Below are positions 32,507-40,778 of a DNA stretch of 56,119 bases, piece by piece. The stretch comes from Nitrososphaerota archaeon. GTDB taxonomy: Archaea; Thermoproteota; Nitrososphaeria; Conexivisphaerales; DTJL01. Under the pieces are notes generated by a model, which saw only the letters and a list, made by a program, of their open reading frames with translations, ran no database searches and was not told the DNA's origin. The stretch spans positions 1 to 56,119 of the forward strand of contig JAJPJS010000019.1 in the NCBI GenBank assembly GCA_021324115.1. Reading direction: 5' to 3'. The first letter of the stretch is position 1, and each line of letters opens with the position of its first letter. The position numbers and the translations under genes are program-made.

Positions 32507-34603
32507 ATGGTTGGTATCTCTGAATATATCGCCATTGTAAGTGCCGTCATTGGACTGATCTATGCCGTTATTCTGATCCGGTATATTCTCTCTAGAGATC
32601 CAGGAACCGAAAAGATGCAGGAGCTTGCAAATTATGTAAAACAAGGTGCAAACGCATTTCTGCGCAGGGAATACATATGGATCACCCCCGTTGCTATCAT
32701 CCTGGCGGCTGTAATCTCACTCACCGTGAAACCCTATGGGCTTGTGGCACTTGGCTTTGCGATAGGTGCAGCCTTTTCCGCGCTCGCGGGATACATAGGC
32801 ATGAGCATGACGGTCCGTTCAAGCAGCAGGACAGCCGAAGCTGGCAGAAAGGGGATGGACTCCGCCCTTATGGTTGCATTTAGGGGCGGATCTGTCCTTG
32901 GCATGACCGTCCCAGGCCTTGCGCTCTTGGGTCTTGCGATATTCTATCTTTTTGTCCCCCAGCCGGCCGCAGTTGTGGGCTTCGGCTTCGGAGCCAGCGT
33001 GATAGCTATGTTCGTCAGGGTGGGAGGCGGAATCTATACAAAGGCTGCGGACCTGGGTGCCGACATAGCCGGTAAGATAGAAGCTGGTATACCTGAAGAC
33101 GACCCGAGAAATCCAGGCGTTATAGCTGACAACGTAGGTGACAACGTTGGCGACTGCGCTGGAATGGGTGCTGACGTCTACGAGTCTTACATTGTGACTG
33201 CTCTCGCCGCGATTCTCTTGGGAACGCTCGTATTCGAGGGTGGCTCTGTTTTCGGTGTCTCAAGACCCGATCTTGTGCCTTACCCACTTGTTATAGGTGG
33301 AATGGGTGTTCTGGCTTCGATCGCCGGCGGGCTTGCGGTCCGGGGAGCCAAGAGAGGTAAAGCAATGGCTGCCCTTAACAGAGGACTGTACGTCGCCGCG
33401 ATAATAGCTTCAATACTCGATGTTGTCGTCACGCTGTACCTGTTCTCATTCGATCTGAAGTTCGCGTATGCCATGGCGGGTGCGGTTATCCTAGGGCTTG
33501 TCGTGGTCATCGTGATCGAGGCTGTGACCGACTACTACACCTCATACAGGTTTGGTCCTACGAAAGCGATCGCCGAAGCTTCCCAGACAGGTTCAGCCAC
33601 CAACTTCCTTTCGGGCTTCGCCACCGGCCTGAAGAGTGCTGCACCGATCGCCCTGATACTGGTGGTCGCAATTGCAATTTCTTATTCGCTTGGCAACTGG
33701 GCGGTTGGAGCATCCTGTTCTCCCAACACCATCTGTAGCGCAGGGGTCTACACAACATCAATCACCACGATGAGCATGCTTTCGCTCACGGGCATCATAT
33801 TATCCATCGATGCCTTTGGACCCATCACCGACAACGCCAACGGCATAGTCGAGATGGCGGGCATAGAGGGTGTTAGAGAGGTGACTGATGAACTCGATGC
33901 CATTGGCAACACAACAAAGGCCACCACGAAGGGTTTCGCAATTGGTTCGGCTGCGCTTGCAGCTCTTTCTCTCTTTATCGCATATCAGAGCGAGGTAAGC
34001 GCAGCATACCTGAACCATGGTGTAACCAATCCTCCAGAGTACGTGCTTTCTGACCCCCTGCTTCTCATTGGCCTCCTTATTGGTGGATTGCTGCCGTTCT
34101 ATTTCTCTTCATTCCTGATAGGGGCTGTGGGAAAGGCCGGGTTCAAGATGGTGAACGAGATAAGGAGGCAATTCAATGAGATCCCAGGTCTTCGCGAGGG
34201 CAAGGCCAGTCCGGATTACGAGAAGTGTGTCGACATAAGCACGAGGGCCGCTCTTCGTGAACTCGTAGCACCGGGTGCACTCGCTATTCTTACCCCGATC
34301 ATTGTTGGCGTTGTACTCGGTCCTGTAGCTCTTGGAGGCGTGCTCATCGGAAGCGTTGTGTCAGGAGTGTTCTTTGCCCTCATGATGGCGAACGCCGGAG
34401 CCGCATGGGACAATGCAAAGAAGTACATAGAAACTGGCATGTACGGCGGCAAGGGGACTCCAACCCATGCCGCGGCCGTGAGCGGGGATACAGTTGGAGA
34501 CCCATTCAAGGACACCGCAGGGCCTAGCATAAATTCACTCATCAAGGTTCTGAATACGATATCAATCGTGTTTGTACTTGTTTTTGTAATGCTGCACCTT
34601 TAG
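32507..34603 (+). CDS. hppA: Membrane-bound proton-translocating pyrophosphatase, K+-independent type
   Basis: The 698-residue protein has about 16 membrane helices and all membrane pyrophosphatase signatures: GGGIYTKAADLGADIAGK, DDPRNPGVIADNVGDNVGD (metal-pyrophosphate site), ITDNANGIVEMAG and GDTVGDPFKDTAGPSINSL. It couples hydrolysis of pyrophosphate to ion export across the cytoplasmic membrane. The segment GNTTKATTKGFAIGS has Lys and Thr at the two places that separate K+-independent enzymes (Lys, Thr) from K+-dependent ones (Ala, Gly). A K+-independent proton pump is therefore predicted. It stands alone, transcribed away from tRNA-Leu. Pyrophosphate from acetate activation and tRNA charging would be its fuel. 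Confidence 0.95.
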   Translation: MVGISEYIAIVSAVIGLIYAVILIRYILSRDPGTEKMQELANYVKQGANAFLRREYIWITPVAIILAAVISLTVKPYGLVALGFAIGAAFSALAGYIGMSMTVRSSSRTAEAGRKGMDSALMVAFRGGSVLGMTVPGLALLGLAIFYLFVPQPAAVVGFGFGASVIAMFVRVGGGIYTKAADLGADIAGKIEAGIPEDDPRNPGVIADNVGDNVGDCAGMGADVYESYIVTALAAILLGTLVFEGGSVFGVSRPDLVPYPLVIGGMGVLASIAGGLAVRGAKRGKAMAALNRGLYVAAIIASILDVVVTLYLFSFDLKFAYAMAGAVILGLVVVIVIEAVTDYYTSYRFGPTKAIAEASQTGSATNFLSGFATGLKSAAPIALILVVAIAISYSLGNWAVGASCSPNTICSAGVYTTSITTMSMLSLTGIILSIDAFGPITDNANGIVEMAGIEGVREVTDELDAIGNTTKATTKGFAIGSAALAALSLFIAYQSEVSAAYLNHGVTNPPEYVLSDPLLLIGLLIGGLLPFYFSSFLIGAVGKAGFKMVNEIRRQFNEIPGLREGKASPDYEKCVDISTRAALRELVAPGALAILTPIIVGVVLGPVALGGVLIGSVVSGVFFALMMANAGAAWDNAKKYIETGMYGGKGTPTHAAAVSGDTVGDPFKDTAGPSINSLIKVLNTISIVFVLVFVMLHL

Positions 34604-34653
34604 ATTGAAACTTACAGAAACGATTATCTCTGTCTCGACTAACCGCTCAATCG

Positions 34654-35202
34654 ATGAGCAGCAAAATTCTCTTTCTCGTTGAGCCAGAGGTCGAAGACCT
34701 TGAGCTGTTTTATCCCCTTTTCAGGTTGAAAGAAGCGGGTTACCAGCCGGTGGTGGCGAGCACGCATAGAGGAAACATCACTGGGAAGCATGGTTACACG
34801 ATCATGGCGGAGAAGGCGTACGACGAGGTCGACCACGGCGAATACCTGGGCCTCGTGCTTCCTGGTGGTCGCAGCCCAGAGAAGGTTAGGCTCAATCAGG
34901 ATGCGGTAAAAATAGTCAGAGGTTTCGTGCAAAGGGATGCTCCCATCGGTGCCATATGTCATGGACCTCAGATACTTATCTCTGCGAACGCGGTGAAGGG
35001 GAAAAGGATGACCTGCTGGCCCGGTGTTCGCGATGACCTGATCGCGGCGGGGGCCAATTATTCAGATGTTGAGGTAGTGACGGACGGCAAGCTGGTAACT
35101 TCGCGGATGCCTGCGGACCTTCCGGCCTTTACTTCATCGTTTATCGACGTTCTCAAAACTAGCACTAGTAAAAGCATCTTGTCAACGGAAAGCAAGGTCT
35201 GA
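34654..35202 (+). CDS. DJ-1/PfpI superfamily protein
   Basis: The 182-residue flavodoxin-like protein has the conserved Glu near the start (EPEVEDLELFYP) and the nucleophile-elbow Cys in IGAICHGPQIL followed by His, as in PfpI-type members. GYTIMAEKAYDEVDHGEYLG and LVLPGGRSPEKVR are typical. Members act as deglycases, glyoxalases or putative peptidases, so a protein or metabolite repair role is most likely. It lies about 50 bases after hppA and 75 before lysS on the same strand. A Ser/Thr-rich tail follows the fold. Confidence 0.88.
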   Translation: MSSKILFLVEPEVEDLELFYPLFRLKEAGYQPVVASTHRGNITGKHGYTIMAEKAYDEVDHGEYLGLVLPGGRSPEKVRLNQDAVKIVRGFVQRDAPIGAICHGPQILISANAVKGKRMTCWPGVRDDLIAAGANYSDVEVVTDGKLVTSRMPADLPAFTSSFIDVLKTSTSKSILSTESKV

Positions 35203-35276
35203 CTAACGGCTTCCCTTAGATTCGCCTTCGGACAAGCGAGAACTCATTTCCCGCGAGTATTGAGGTAAATCTGTCC

Positions 35277-36929
35277 ATGACACAGGCTAAATACACGAAA
35301 AATCGAGGCAGCGGTGTGCCTCAGCGAGCTCTGATAGGGAAGGGGACATGGATGGACAAGGTTGCCTATCAGGTGATTGAGAGGGAAAAGAAGCTTGGTC
35401 GGAATCTGGACCTGGTCAGGGTTGAAAGCGGTCTGGGAGCCAGCGGCATTCCACATATTGGAAATCTCTCGGACACGATCAGGGCATACGGCATCCAGAT
35501 GGCCCTCGAAGTTCAGGGTGTCGAAAGCGAACACGTAGCATATATCGATGACATGGATGGGCTAAGGAAAGTTCCGCAGGGTCTTCCACAGGGGATAAAC
35601 CTTGAGCAGTATATCGCACATCCTGTTTCAAGGATTCCGGACCCCTTTGGTTGCCACAGGAACTATGGCGATCATATGGGCGCTCTTCTCAGGGATGGCA
35701 TGGATCGGGTTGGAATCAAATATAGCTACCAGAGCGCTTCGGAAAATTACAAGAGGGGCATCTTCGTTCCCTATATGAGGACCATACTTTCGCGCAGCGA
35801 GGAGATCGGGAAGAAGATAAAGGAAATTACGGGGCAGGAGAAATATGAGGAGGCACTTCCATACTTTCCCATCTGCAAGAATTGTGGCAGGGTATATACA
35901 ACCCAAGCCATGAGCTTTGAAAGGTCGACTGACAGCATCCACTACAGATGTGTGGGTACCACACTCAGAGGAAAGTTCAGTGAAGGATGTGGTTACGAAG
36001 GAGACACGAAATTGACCTCGGGGGAAGGCAAACTGAGCTGGAAGGTTGAATTTGCCACGAGGTGGGCCGCACTCGACATAAGGTACGAGGCTTACGGAAA
36101 GGAGCTAACCACATCCGTAAAGGTCAACGACTGGGTTTCGGACCTAATTCTAGGCTTCCCGCATCCTTACCACATCAAGTATGAACTCTTTCTAGACAAG
36201 GCCGGCAAGAAATTTTCAAAGTCCGAAGGAGCTCTGCTGACGCCTCAGACGTGGTTCAGGTACGCAAATGGAAGCAGCCTGGTTCTTCTCATGTTCAAGC
36301 GTATAGTGGGTACGAGAGCAATATCGATAGATGATATTCCAAAGTACATGGATGAACTCGACTGGCTTGAAGATGTTTACTTTGGAAGAATTAATGTTGA
36401 ACCGAAAGAAAAAGCCCAGAGGCTGAAGGGTCTTTATGAGTACGTTACGTTCATGAATCCGGTATCCAGACAGCCCCACATTCCATACAGACTCCTCGCC
36501 GATTTGGCTAGGCTGGCACCGGAGAATAAATCTGTCGAGTATGTAGTCAGGAGACTCAATGCGACCGGCTATAATGTGTCAGAATCTTCACCTGTTATCA
36601 AAGAAAGAGTACAACTTGCAAGAAATTGGGGCATCGATACACTCGGGGGGCATGAGACAGAGGGAAAGACGTCTCCCGTCCTTACCGAGAAGACAAGAGC
36701 CGCCATCGCAGAACTTGCAACACGGATCCAAAGCGCTTCCGGGGCGGACGAAATCCAGAGCTTGATATTCGAGGAGGCGAAGCTCAACGGCATTCAACCT
36801 TCAGAATTCTTCAGGGACCTTTACAGAATATTGCTGTCACAAGAAAGGGGACCGAAACTGGGCCCTTACATATACGATGTTGGGGTCGCTCGAGTAGCCA
36901 AAAAGTTACTCAGCGCCGTGTCAGAATAG
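35277..36929 (+). CDS. lysS: Lysyl-tRNA synthetase, class I
   Basis: A 550-residue class I synthetase: the HIGH-type motif is PHIGNLSD (about 59-66) and the KMSKS-type motif is KKFSKSEG (about 313-320). Between them lie zinc-type Cys pairs (CKNCGRVYT; CVGTTLRGKFSEGCGYEG). VESGLGASGIPHIGN is the archaeal class I LysRS start. It charges tRNA-Lys in the cytoplasm. Class I LysRS is the common archaeal form, replacing the bacterial/eukaryal class II enzyme. The C-terminal helical domain (after about 370) is complete. Confidence 0.95.
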   Translation: MTQAKYTKNRGSGVPQRALIGKGTWMDKVAYQVIEREKKLGRNLDLVRVESGLGASGIPHIGNLSDTIRAYGIQMALEVQGVESEHVAYIDDMDGLRKVPQGLPQGINLEQYIAHPVSRIPDPFGCHRNYGDHMGALLRDGMDRVGIKYSYQSASENYKRGIFVPYMRTILSRSEEIGKKIKEITGQEKYEEALPYFPICKNCGRVYTTQAMSFERSTDSIHYRCVGTTLRGKFSEGCGYEGDTKLTSGEGKLSWKVEFATRWAALDIRYEAYGKELTTSVKVNDWVSDLILGFPHPYHIKYELFLDKAGKKFSKSEGALLTPQTWFRYANGSSLVLLMFKRIVGTRAISIDDIPKYMDELDWLEDVYFGRINVEPKEKAQRLKGLYEYVTFMNPVSRQPHIPYRLLADLARLAPENKSVEYVVRRLNATGYNVSESSPVIKERVQLARNWGIDTLGGHETEGKTSPVLTEKTRAAIAELATRIQSASGADEIQSLIFEEAKLNGIQPSEFFRDLYRILLSQERGPKLGPYIYDVGVARVAKKLLSAVSE

Positions 36930-36990
36930 GCATTATTCCGTCATTCTGTTGTTTGTCCTGTTAAGCAAATAATTCATCTTTCAATCAATC

Positions 36991-36998
36991 TATTTATC
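36991..36998 (+). promoter_or_regulatory. TATA-like box of the Orc1/Cdc6-type gene
   Basis: TATTTATC lies 24-31 bases before the ATG at 37022, consistent with leaderless transcription. Confidence 0.5.
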
Positions 36999-37021
36999 AC
37001 TGGTATGGCTTCCCCTGCGTT

Positions 37022-38179
37022 ATGATTTTAAAGGATGGAGACAAGCTTTTGCCATCCTACATACCAAGTGAGCTGCCTCACAGGGAGAAGCAGGTAAGGG
37101 ATCTCTTCGAGTATTTCAAAAATGCGATTGTTGACCCTGCAAACTCCAGCCCCAAGTACTATCAGCTCATCGGTCCAGTTGGCTCCGGAAAGACGGTGAC
37201 TGCTCTGAAATTCGGAACGATGCTGGAGGAAGCCGCAAAGGAATCTGGAATCGCATTGAAGCATGTTTATGTGAATCCCAGGCAGCATGGGGCCACAAGA
37301 CTGATGGTGTTTCGTTACATCGTCCAGGCCGTTGAGCCGAGCATATTCTCTGCAAGCTATGGAGCCGAAGAACTCGTCATCGAGCTTCTGAAATACATAC
37401 AAAAGAGGGAGTTGTACATTCTTCTAACATTCGATGAGCTCGATTTCATGATCAATCAAACGAAGGAGCCAATCGTCTATAACCTTACGAGGCTCAACGA
37501 AGTTCTACCAGGCACCCACTGCAATGTTCTCGGGATCGTGTTCACCGCGAGGTCCACCACATACCAGTCCAAACTCGACGAGGCAGAACTCTCCAGCCTG
37601 GGTCGCTTTTATGTTAAGTTCGAGCCTTACGGAACAAATCAGATATATGATATACTAGAAAGACGCTGTTACGAAGCAGTTTACCCTGGCACGGTCGGGG
37701 ACGATGTTTTGAGGTACATCGCCGATGTAACATCGCCGCCCCTTGGTTCCGGTGACGCCAGATACGCACTATCAATCCTTTACAACTCTTGTATGCTAGC
37801 GCAGAATCTGGGTTCTCCTACGCTGAACCCAGAGCACGTAAGAAAGGTGCTGAGCGTGCTTAACCCGTCTGTAACAGAAGAGGACCTGATGTACCTGCCT
37901 GAAGAAGAGCGGTACGTGCTGCTATCGATAGCGCGTCTTCTCATCCACAGCAGGTCACCATATGTCTCATTCGATCAGATTGTTGCTCAGGTAGAGCACT
38001 CGGGTCAGAAGGGAAAGCCAAGAAAAATGGAGCTGAAGGATGTGGTGAGGTACGTTCAGGACCTGCAGAACAGGGGGATAATCGATGTCAGAGGCCTGAC
38101 CGAAATCGGAATATCCAGCGTATCAGCCAACACGCTGGACAGATTTCTTGAGTACCTCGTTGAAAGGCTATCGGAGTAG
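37022..38179 (+). CDS. Orc1/Cdc6-type AAA+ replication initiator-like protein
   Basis: The 385-residue protein begins with SYIPSELPHREKQVRDL, the 'P.REKQ' lead-in of archaeal Orc1/Cdc6. It has Walker A GPVGSGKT (51-58), Walker B ILLTFDELD (about 133-141), a sensor-like FTARSTTYQ and GSGDARYAL (sensor 2 region). It ends in a winged-helix domain (about 300-385: ERYVLLSIARLL, VVRYVQDLQNRGIIDVRG). These proteins bind origins and load the MCM helicase. It is followed by a winged-helix gene seven bases later. No clear origin repeats were recognised next to it. It could be a secondary paralogue. Confidence 0.88.
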   Translation: MILKDGDKLLPSYIPSELPHREKQVRDLFEYFKNAIVDPANSSPKYYQLIGPVGSGKTVTALKFGTMLEEAAKESGIALKHVYVNPRQHGATRLMVFRYIVQAVEPSIFSASYGAEELVIELLKYIQKRELYILLTFDELDFMINQTKEPIVYNLTRLNEVLPGTHCNVLGIVFTARSTTYQSKLDEAELSSLGRFYVKFEPYGTNQIYDILERRCYEAVYPGTVGDDVLRYIADVTSPPLGSGDARYALSILYNSCMLAQNLGSPTLNPEHVRKVLSVLNPSVTEEDLMYLPEEERYVLLSIARLLIHSRSPYVSFDQIVAQVEHSGQKGKPRKMELKDVVRYVQDLQNRGIIDVRGLTEIGISSVSANTLDRFLEYLVERLSE

Positions 38180-38186
38180 AGGACCT

Positions 38187-38495
38187 ATGACACAGCTCGG
38201 CGAAGGTAAAAAGAAGCTCGAAAGGGCGATTGGCACGGTGGGAAGGCTGAGGATTCTTGCTGTACTCGCGGACCCCAACAGAACACCCATGTCGAAGTAT
38301 CAGCTGGAGAAGATGACAGGGCTGAGGTCTGCCTCTCTCGCTTCCGACCTGAACGCTCTAATGGAAGTGGGCTGGGTGGTGGAGGTGGGAAAGAGCGAAA
38401 GAAGGCATCTCTACACACTTTCGGAGAATGACGACATACTTAACAGGCTCATCGGCTTCCTTGAATCAGCCGGATACGTCAAGCGGAACCAGTGA
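38187..38495 (+). CDS. Winged-helix DNA-binding protein
   Basis: From the ATG at 38187 it gives 102 residues with a classic winged-helix fold: GRLRILAVLADPNRTPMSKY, a recognition helix in SASLASDLNALMEVGWVV, and a wing SERRHLYTLS. ArsR/MarR-like regulators have this layout. It lies seven bases after the Orc1-type gene and is likely cotranscribed, so it may control that gene or assist it. Its last 17 bases overlap, tail to tail, the 3' end of the ECF-type transporter gene. No metal-binding cysteines are seen. Confidence 0.82.
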   Translation: MTQLGEGKKKLERAIGTVGRLRILAVLADPNRTPMSKYQLEKMTGLRSASLASDLNALMEVGWVVEVGKSERRHLYTLSENDDILNRLIGFLESAGYVKRNQ

Positions 38496-39171
38496 CTTCG
38501 ATACTTCTGTCAGCCTTCTTCGAACCCACCCTCGTAAATCTCGAAAGCCAGTACTCCTGACCTCGTCTTCCGCTAAGCCTGAGTATAGCGAGTTCGCTCA
38601 CAGCTGCCGATGGAAGCACAGAAACGATCGTCTGTATTATATTGAAGGTAGCTGTGAACACCAACACAAGTTCGAGACCGGTACCGGGCGAAAGCTGATA
38701 ACCCAGAAAGTTGCCCAAGGAATGCGCCGCAAAAGGAGCAAAACCGGGTGCAACGTACACCAGTATGCCGAAATTCACGAGCGTTTCAACAGGAGCCCTT
38801 ATCAGCGCACCAATTACGATTGCGAGCGCGGAAAAACCCCAGATACCCGGCCTGATATTCAACCTGTGCAAAACCTTAGCAGCAAATATTACGCCGACTG
38901 CTGTGCTACCCACGCCCAGGAAAGCTGCGGCGGGTCCGATGGGTGCGAACTGACCGATAAGCTGAAGCATGCCCCAATATTCGGCAGCTGATATGAGGGC
39001 ACCAACAGGACCGAAAAGCATCCCCGATATGATGACAGGTATTTCGGCAAATTCGAACACAAGATAAGGCACGGGCAGGAAGGGGACACCGAGATGCAAC
39101 AGAGAGATGGCTATGGAGACCGCACCGAATACGGCCCCTCCTGCTATTGTCTGCGTTCTTGTCATGTTCAT
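38479..39171 (-). CDS. ECF transporter substrate-binding (S) component, probable riboflavin uptake
   Basis: From ATG 39171 it encodes about 230 residues with six likely helices: TIAGGAVFGAVSIAISLLH, LVFEFAEIPVIISGMLFGP, ALISAAEYWGML and further hydrophobic segments. The 'FEFAEIPVIISGMLFGPVGA' style resembles the RibU/ECF S-component family. It is divergent from the riboflavin kinase gene with only 55 bases between the starts, and CTATTATA (39200-39192) gives a leaderless promoter. Riboflavin is therefore the best guess for its substrate. The energy-coupling ATPases are not in this window. A basic tail (GSKKADRS) follows the last helix. Confidence 0.75.
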   Translation of the reverse strand: MNMTRTQTIAGGAVFGAVSIAISLLHLGVPFLPVPYLVFEFAEIPVIISGMLFGPVGALISAAEYWGMLQLIGQFAPIGPAAAFLGVGSTAVGVIFAAKVLHRLNIRPGIWGFSALAIVIGALIRAPVETLVNFGILVYVAPGFAPFAAHSLGNFLGYQLSPGTGLELVLVFTATFNIIQTIVSVLPSAAVSELAILRLSGRRGQEYWLSRFTRVGSKKADRSIEVTGSA

Positions 39172-39226
39172 GGCTGCGGCGATTTTCGCTGTATAATAGG
39201 TTTTCTTGTAAATACTAAAATATTGG

Positions 39227-39946
39227 TTGATTGATGCTACGTATGTGACCAGGATACAGGACACACTGAGATCTGCCTACCTTCCCTCCCTCCTGCAGCT
39301 TCTTTTGCTGGGGGCAAAGAGCAGGCCGGTCCAGATGACGACCACTCAGCTGGCTAAGAGGCTGGGCAAGTCGCAGCAGGCGGCTTCAAATCATATACGC
39401 GAACTTGAGAAAGAAGGCTACATAATCAGGCGAAGGCAGGGGCGATCATTCGCGATACAGATGACAGATAAGGGCATCAACGAACTTACATCTTTTTATC
39501 TTATGATGAAGAGCATGATGGAGGAGGCGCCGGATATTTTCGAATTTCATGGTACCCTCTTTACCGGTCTGGGTGAGGGTGCTTACTACATGGGCATGCA
39601 GGGCTATTCTGAGGGTTTCAGAAGAGTGCTGGGTTTCGTGCCTTACCCTGGAACACTCAACCTGAAACTAAAATCTCCGGTGGAAATGCAGAGATTAGCC
39701 GAACTGAAGCAGAGGGCCGGTATAAGAATAGACGGCTTTTCGGACGGTACTAGGACATATGGGGGTCTCAACCTCTATTCGGCTCTTATAGAGGATGAGA
39801 GGGGCGCACTTCTTGCAATAGACAGAACGCATTACGATAATTCTGTTCTCGAAGTGATCGCACCAAAGAGGCTGAGGGATGCGCTGGGAATACAGGATGG
39901 AAGCGAAGTCGTGGTGAAGGTATTCCTGAACGAAGCAGTACGATGA
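39227..39946 (+). CDS. ribK: CTP-dependent riboflavin kinase fused to a winged-helix regulator domain (RibR type)
   Basis: Residues 1-90 form a winged helix (TTTQLAKRLGKSQQAASNHI, GYIIRRRQGRSFAIQMTDKG). Residues 100-239 are the archaeal DUF120/RibK kinase with GLGEGAYYMGMQGYSEGF, LGFVPYPGTLNLKL and IAPKRLRDALGIQDGSEV. The kinase uses CTP to make FMN. The fusion is known as RibR, a bifunctional repressor-enzyme of riboflavin metabolism in some archaea. It probably controls the divergent membrane transporter and itself from the 55-base shared promoter. The GTG or ATG start region at 39227 is consistent with a very short leader. Confidence 0.92.
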   Translation: MIDATYVTRIQDTLRSAYLPSLLQLLLLGAKSRPVQMTTTQLAKRLGKSQQAASNHIRELEKEGYIIRRRQGRSFAIQMTDKGINELTSFYLMMKSMMEEAPDIFEFHGTLFTGLGEGAYYMGMQGYSEGFRRVLGFVPYPGTLNLKLKSPVEMQRLAELKQRAGIRIDGFSDGTRTYGGLNLYSALIEDERGALLAIDRTHYDNSVLEVIAPKRLRDALGIQDGSEVVVKVFLNEAVR

Positions 39947-39968
39947 CCTCCCTCCCTGGTTCTAGAAT

Positions 39969-39977
39969 CTTTTTAAG
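39969..39977 (+). promoter_or_regulatory. TATA-like box of upp
   Basis: CTTTTTAAG lies 24-32 bases before the upp ATG at 40001, giving a leaderless message. Confidence 0.6.
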
Positions 39978-40000
39978 CGTCGAAAAACGATCTATTTGAG

Positions 40001-40663
40001 ATGTCGGCGAAGTTTCCCGGTCGGATACATGTACTTGACCACCCGCTTGCTCAGGCCATTCTTACGCAGCTCAGAGATAGGAACACTGACCAGATCACCT
40101 TCCGAAAGGGAGTGGTGAAGGTAGGCAGGCTGATGGGGTACGAAATGGTTCGATCATTCCATACATCGGAGGTTTCCGTCACGACCCCACTTGGTGCCAC
40201 TGCTCCTGGCATACAAATCCCTGAGATGGAACACGTCGTTATAGTCAACATTCTCAGAGCGGCAATGCCTCTCGTGGAAGGCCTGCTTAAGGCATTTCCG
40301 TTGGCAAGGCAGGGGGTTATGGCGATCCAGCGGACCGAAGACAGGCCTGGCGTCGAAAACATAAGGGCCGTTCGCTATTTCAGCAAGCTTCCCAAGATAA
40401 TGCCCGACGATACTGCGATAATCGCTGATCCGATGCTTGCCACCGGTTCCACCATACTGGAAACGCTGAAAGAAACGGATAAGGCCGGAAAACCAAAGAG
40501 AACGCTTATCGCATCTGTCATATCATGTGACTACGGTATAGAAAGAATACTCTCCTCAAACAAGGAAGTTGAACTCTACACCCTGGCTGTTGACCACGAG
40601 CTGAATGAAAGAGCCTACATTGTGCCTGGGTTGGGTGACGCAGGGGACAGGTCGTTTGGTTAA
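40001..40663 (+). CDS. upp: Uracil phosphoribosyltransferase
   Basis: The 220-residue enzyme has the PRPP loop IIADPMLATGST and the uracil-binding C-terminus YIVPGLGDAGDRSFG, both diagnostic. It turns uracil and PRPP into UMP, the salvage step that competes with the degradation enzymes encoded at 19861-25087. A TATA-like box at 39969-39977 gives a leaderless transcript and a T-run follows the stop. It is a single-gene unit. Confidence 0.96.
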   Translation: MSAKFPGRIHVLDHPLAQAILTQLRDRNTDQITFRKGVVKVGRLMGYEMVRSFHTSEVSVTTPLGATAPGIQIPEMEHVVIVNILRAAMPLVEGLLKAFPLARQGVMAIQRTEDRPGVENIRAVRYFSKLPKIMPDDTAIIADPMLATGSTILETLKETDKAGKPKRTLIASVISCDYGIERILSSNKEVELYTLAVDHELNERAYIVPGLGDAGDRSFG

Positions 40664-40664
40664 A

Positions 40665-40670
40665 TTTTTT
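40665..40670 (+). terminator. T-run terminator after upp
   Basis: A run of six T directly after the upp stop codon (AAATTTTTTATTTAAA context), the usual archaeal termination signal. Confidence 0.5.
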
Positions 40671-40778
40671 ATTTAAAGGTGCTATGGCGCTACGATGCGA
40701 TTTGCACCTGATCATATTTTGTGGTTTATTTTGAGTGAGATCATGGCAGCGGTACTTTTGGATCTCCCCTAGACCCGA

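Noticed and set aside
36930-37021. Replication origin repeats next to the Orc1-type gene
   Set aside because: The 90-base gap is AT-rich but no inverted or repeated origin-box pattern could be recognised.
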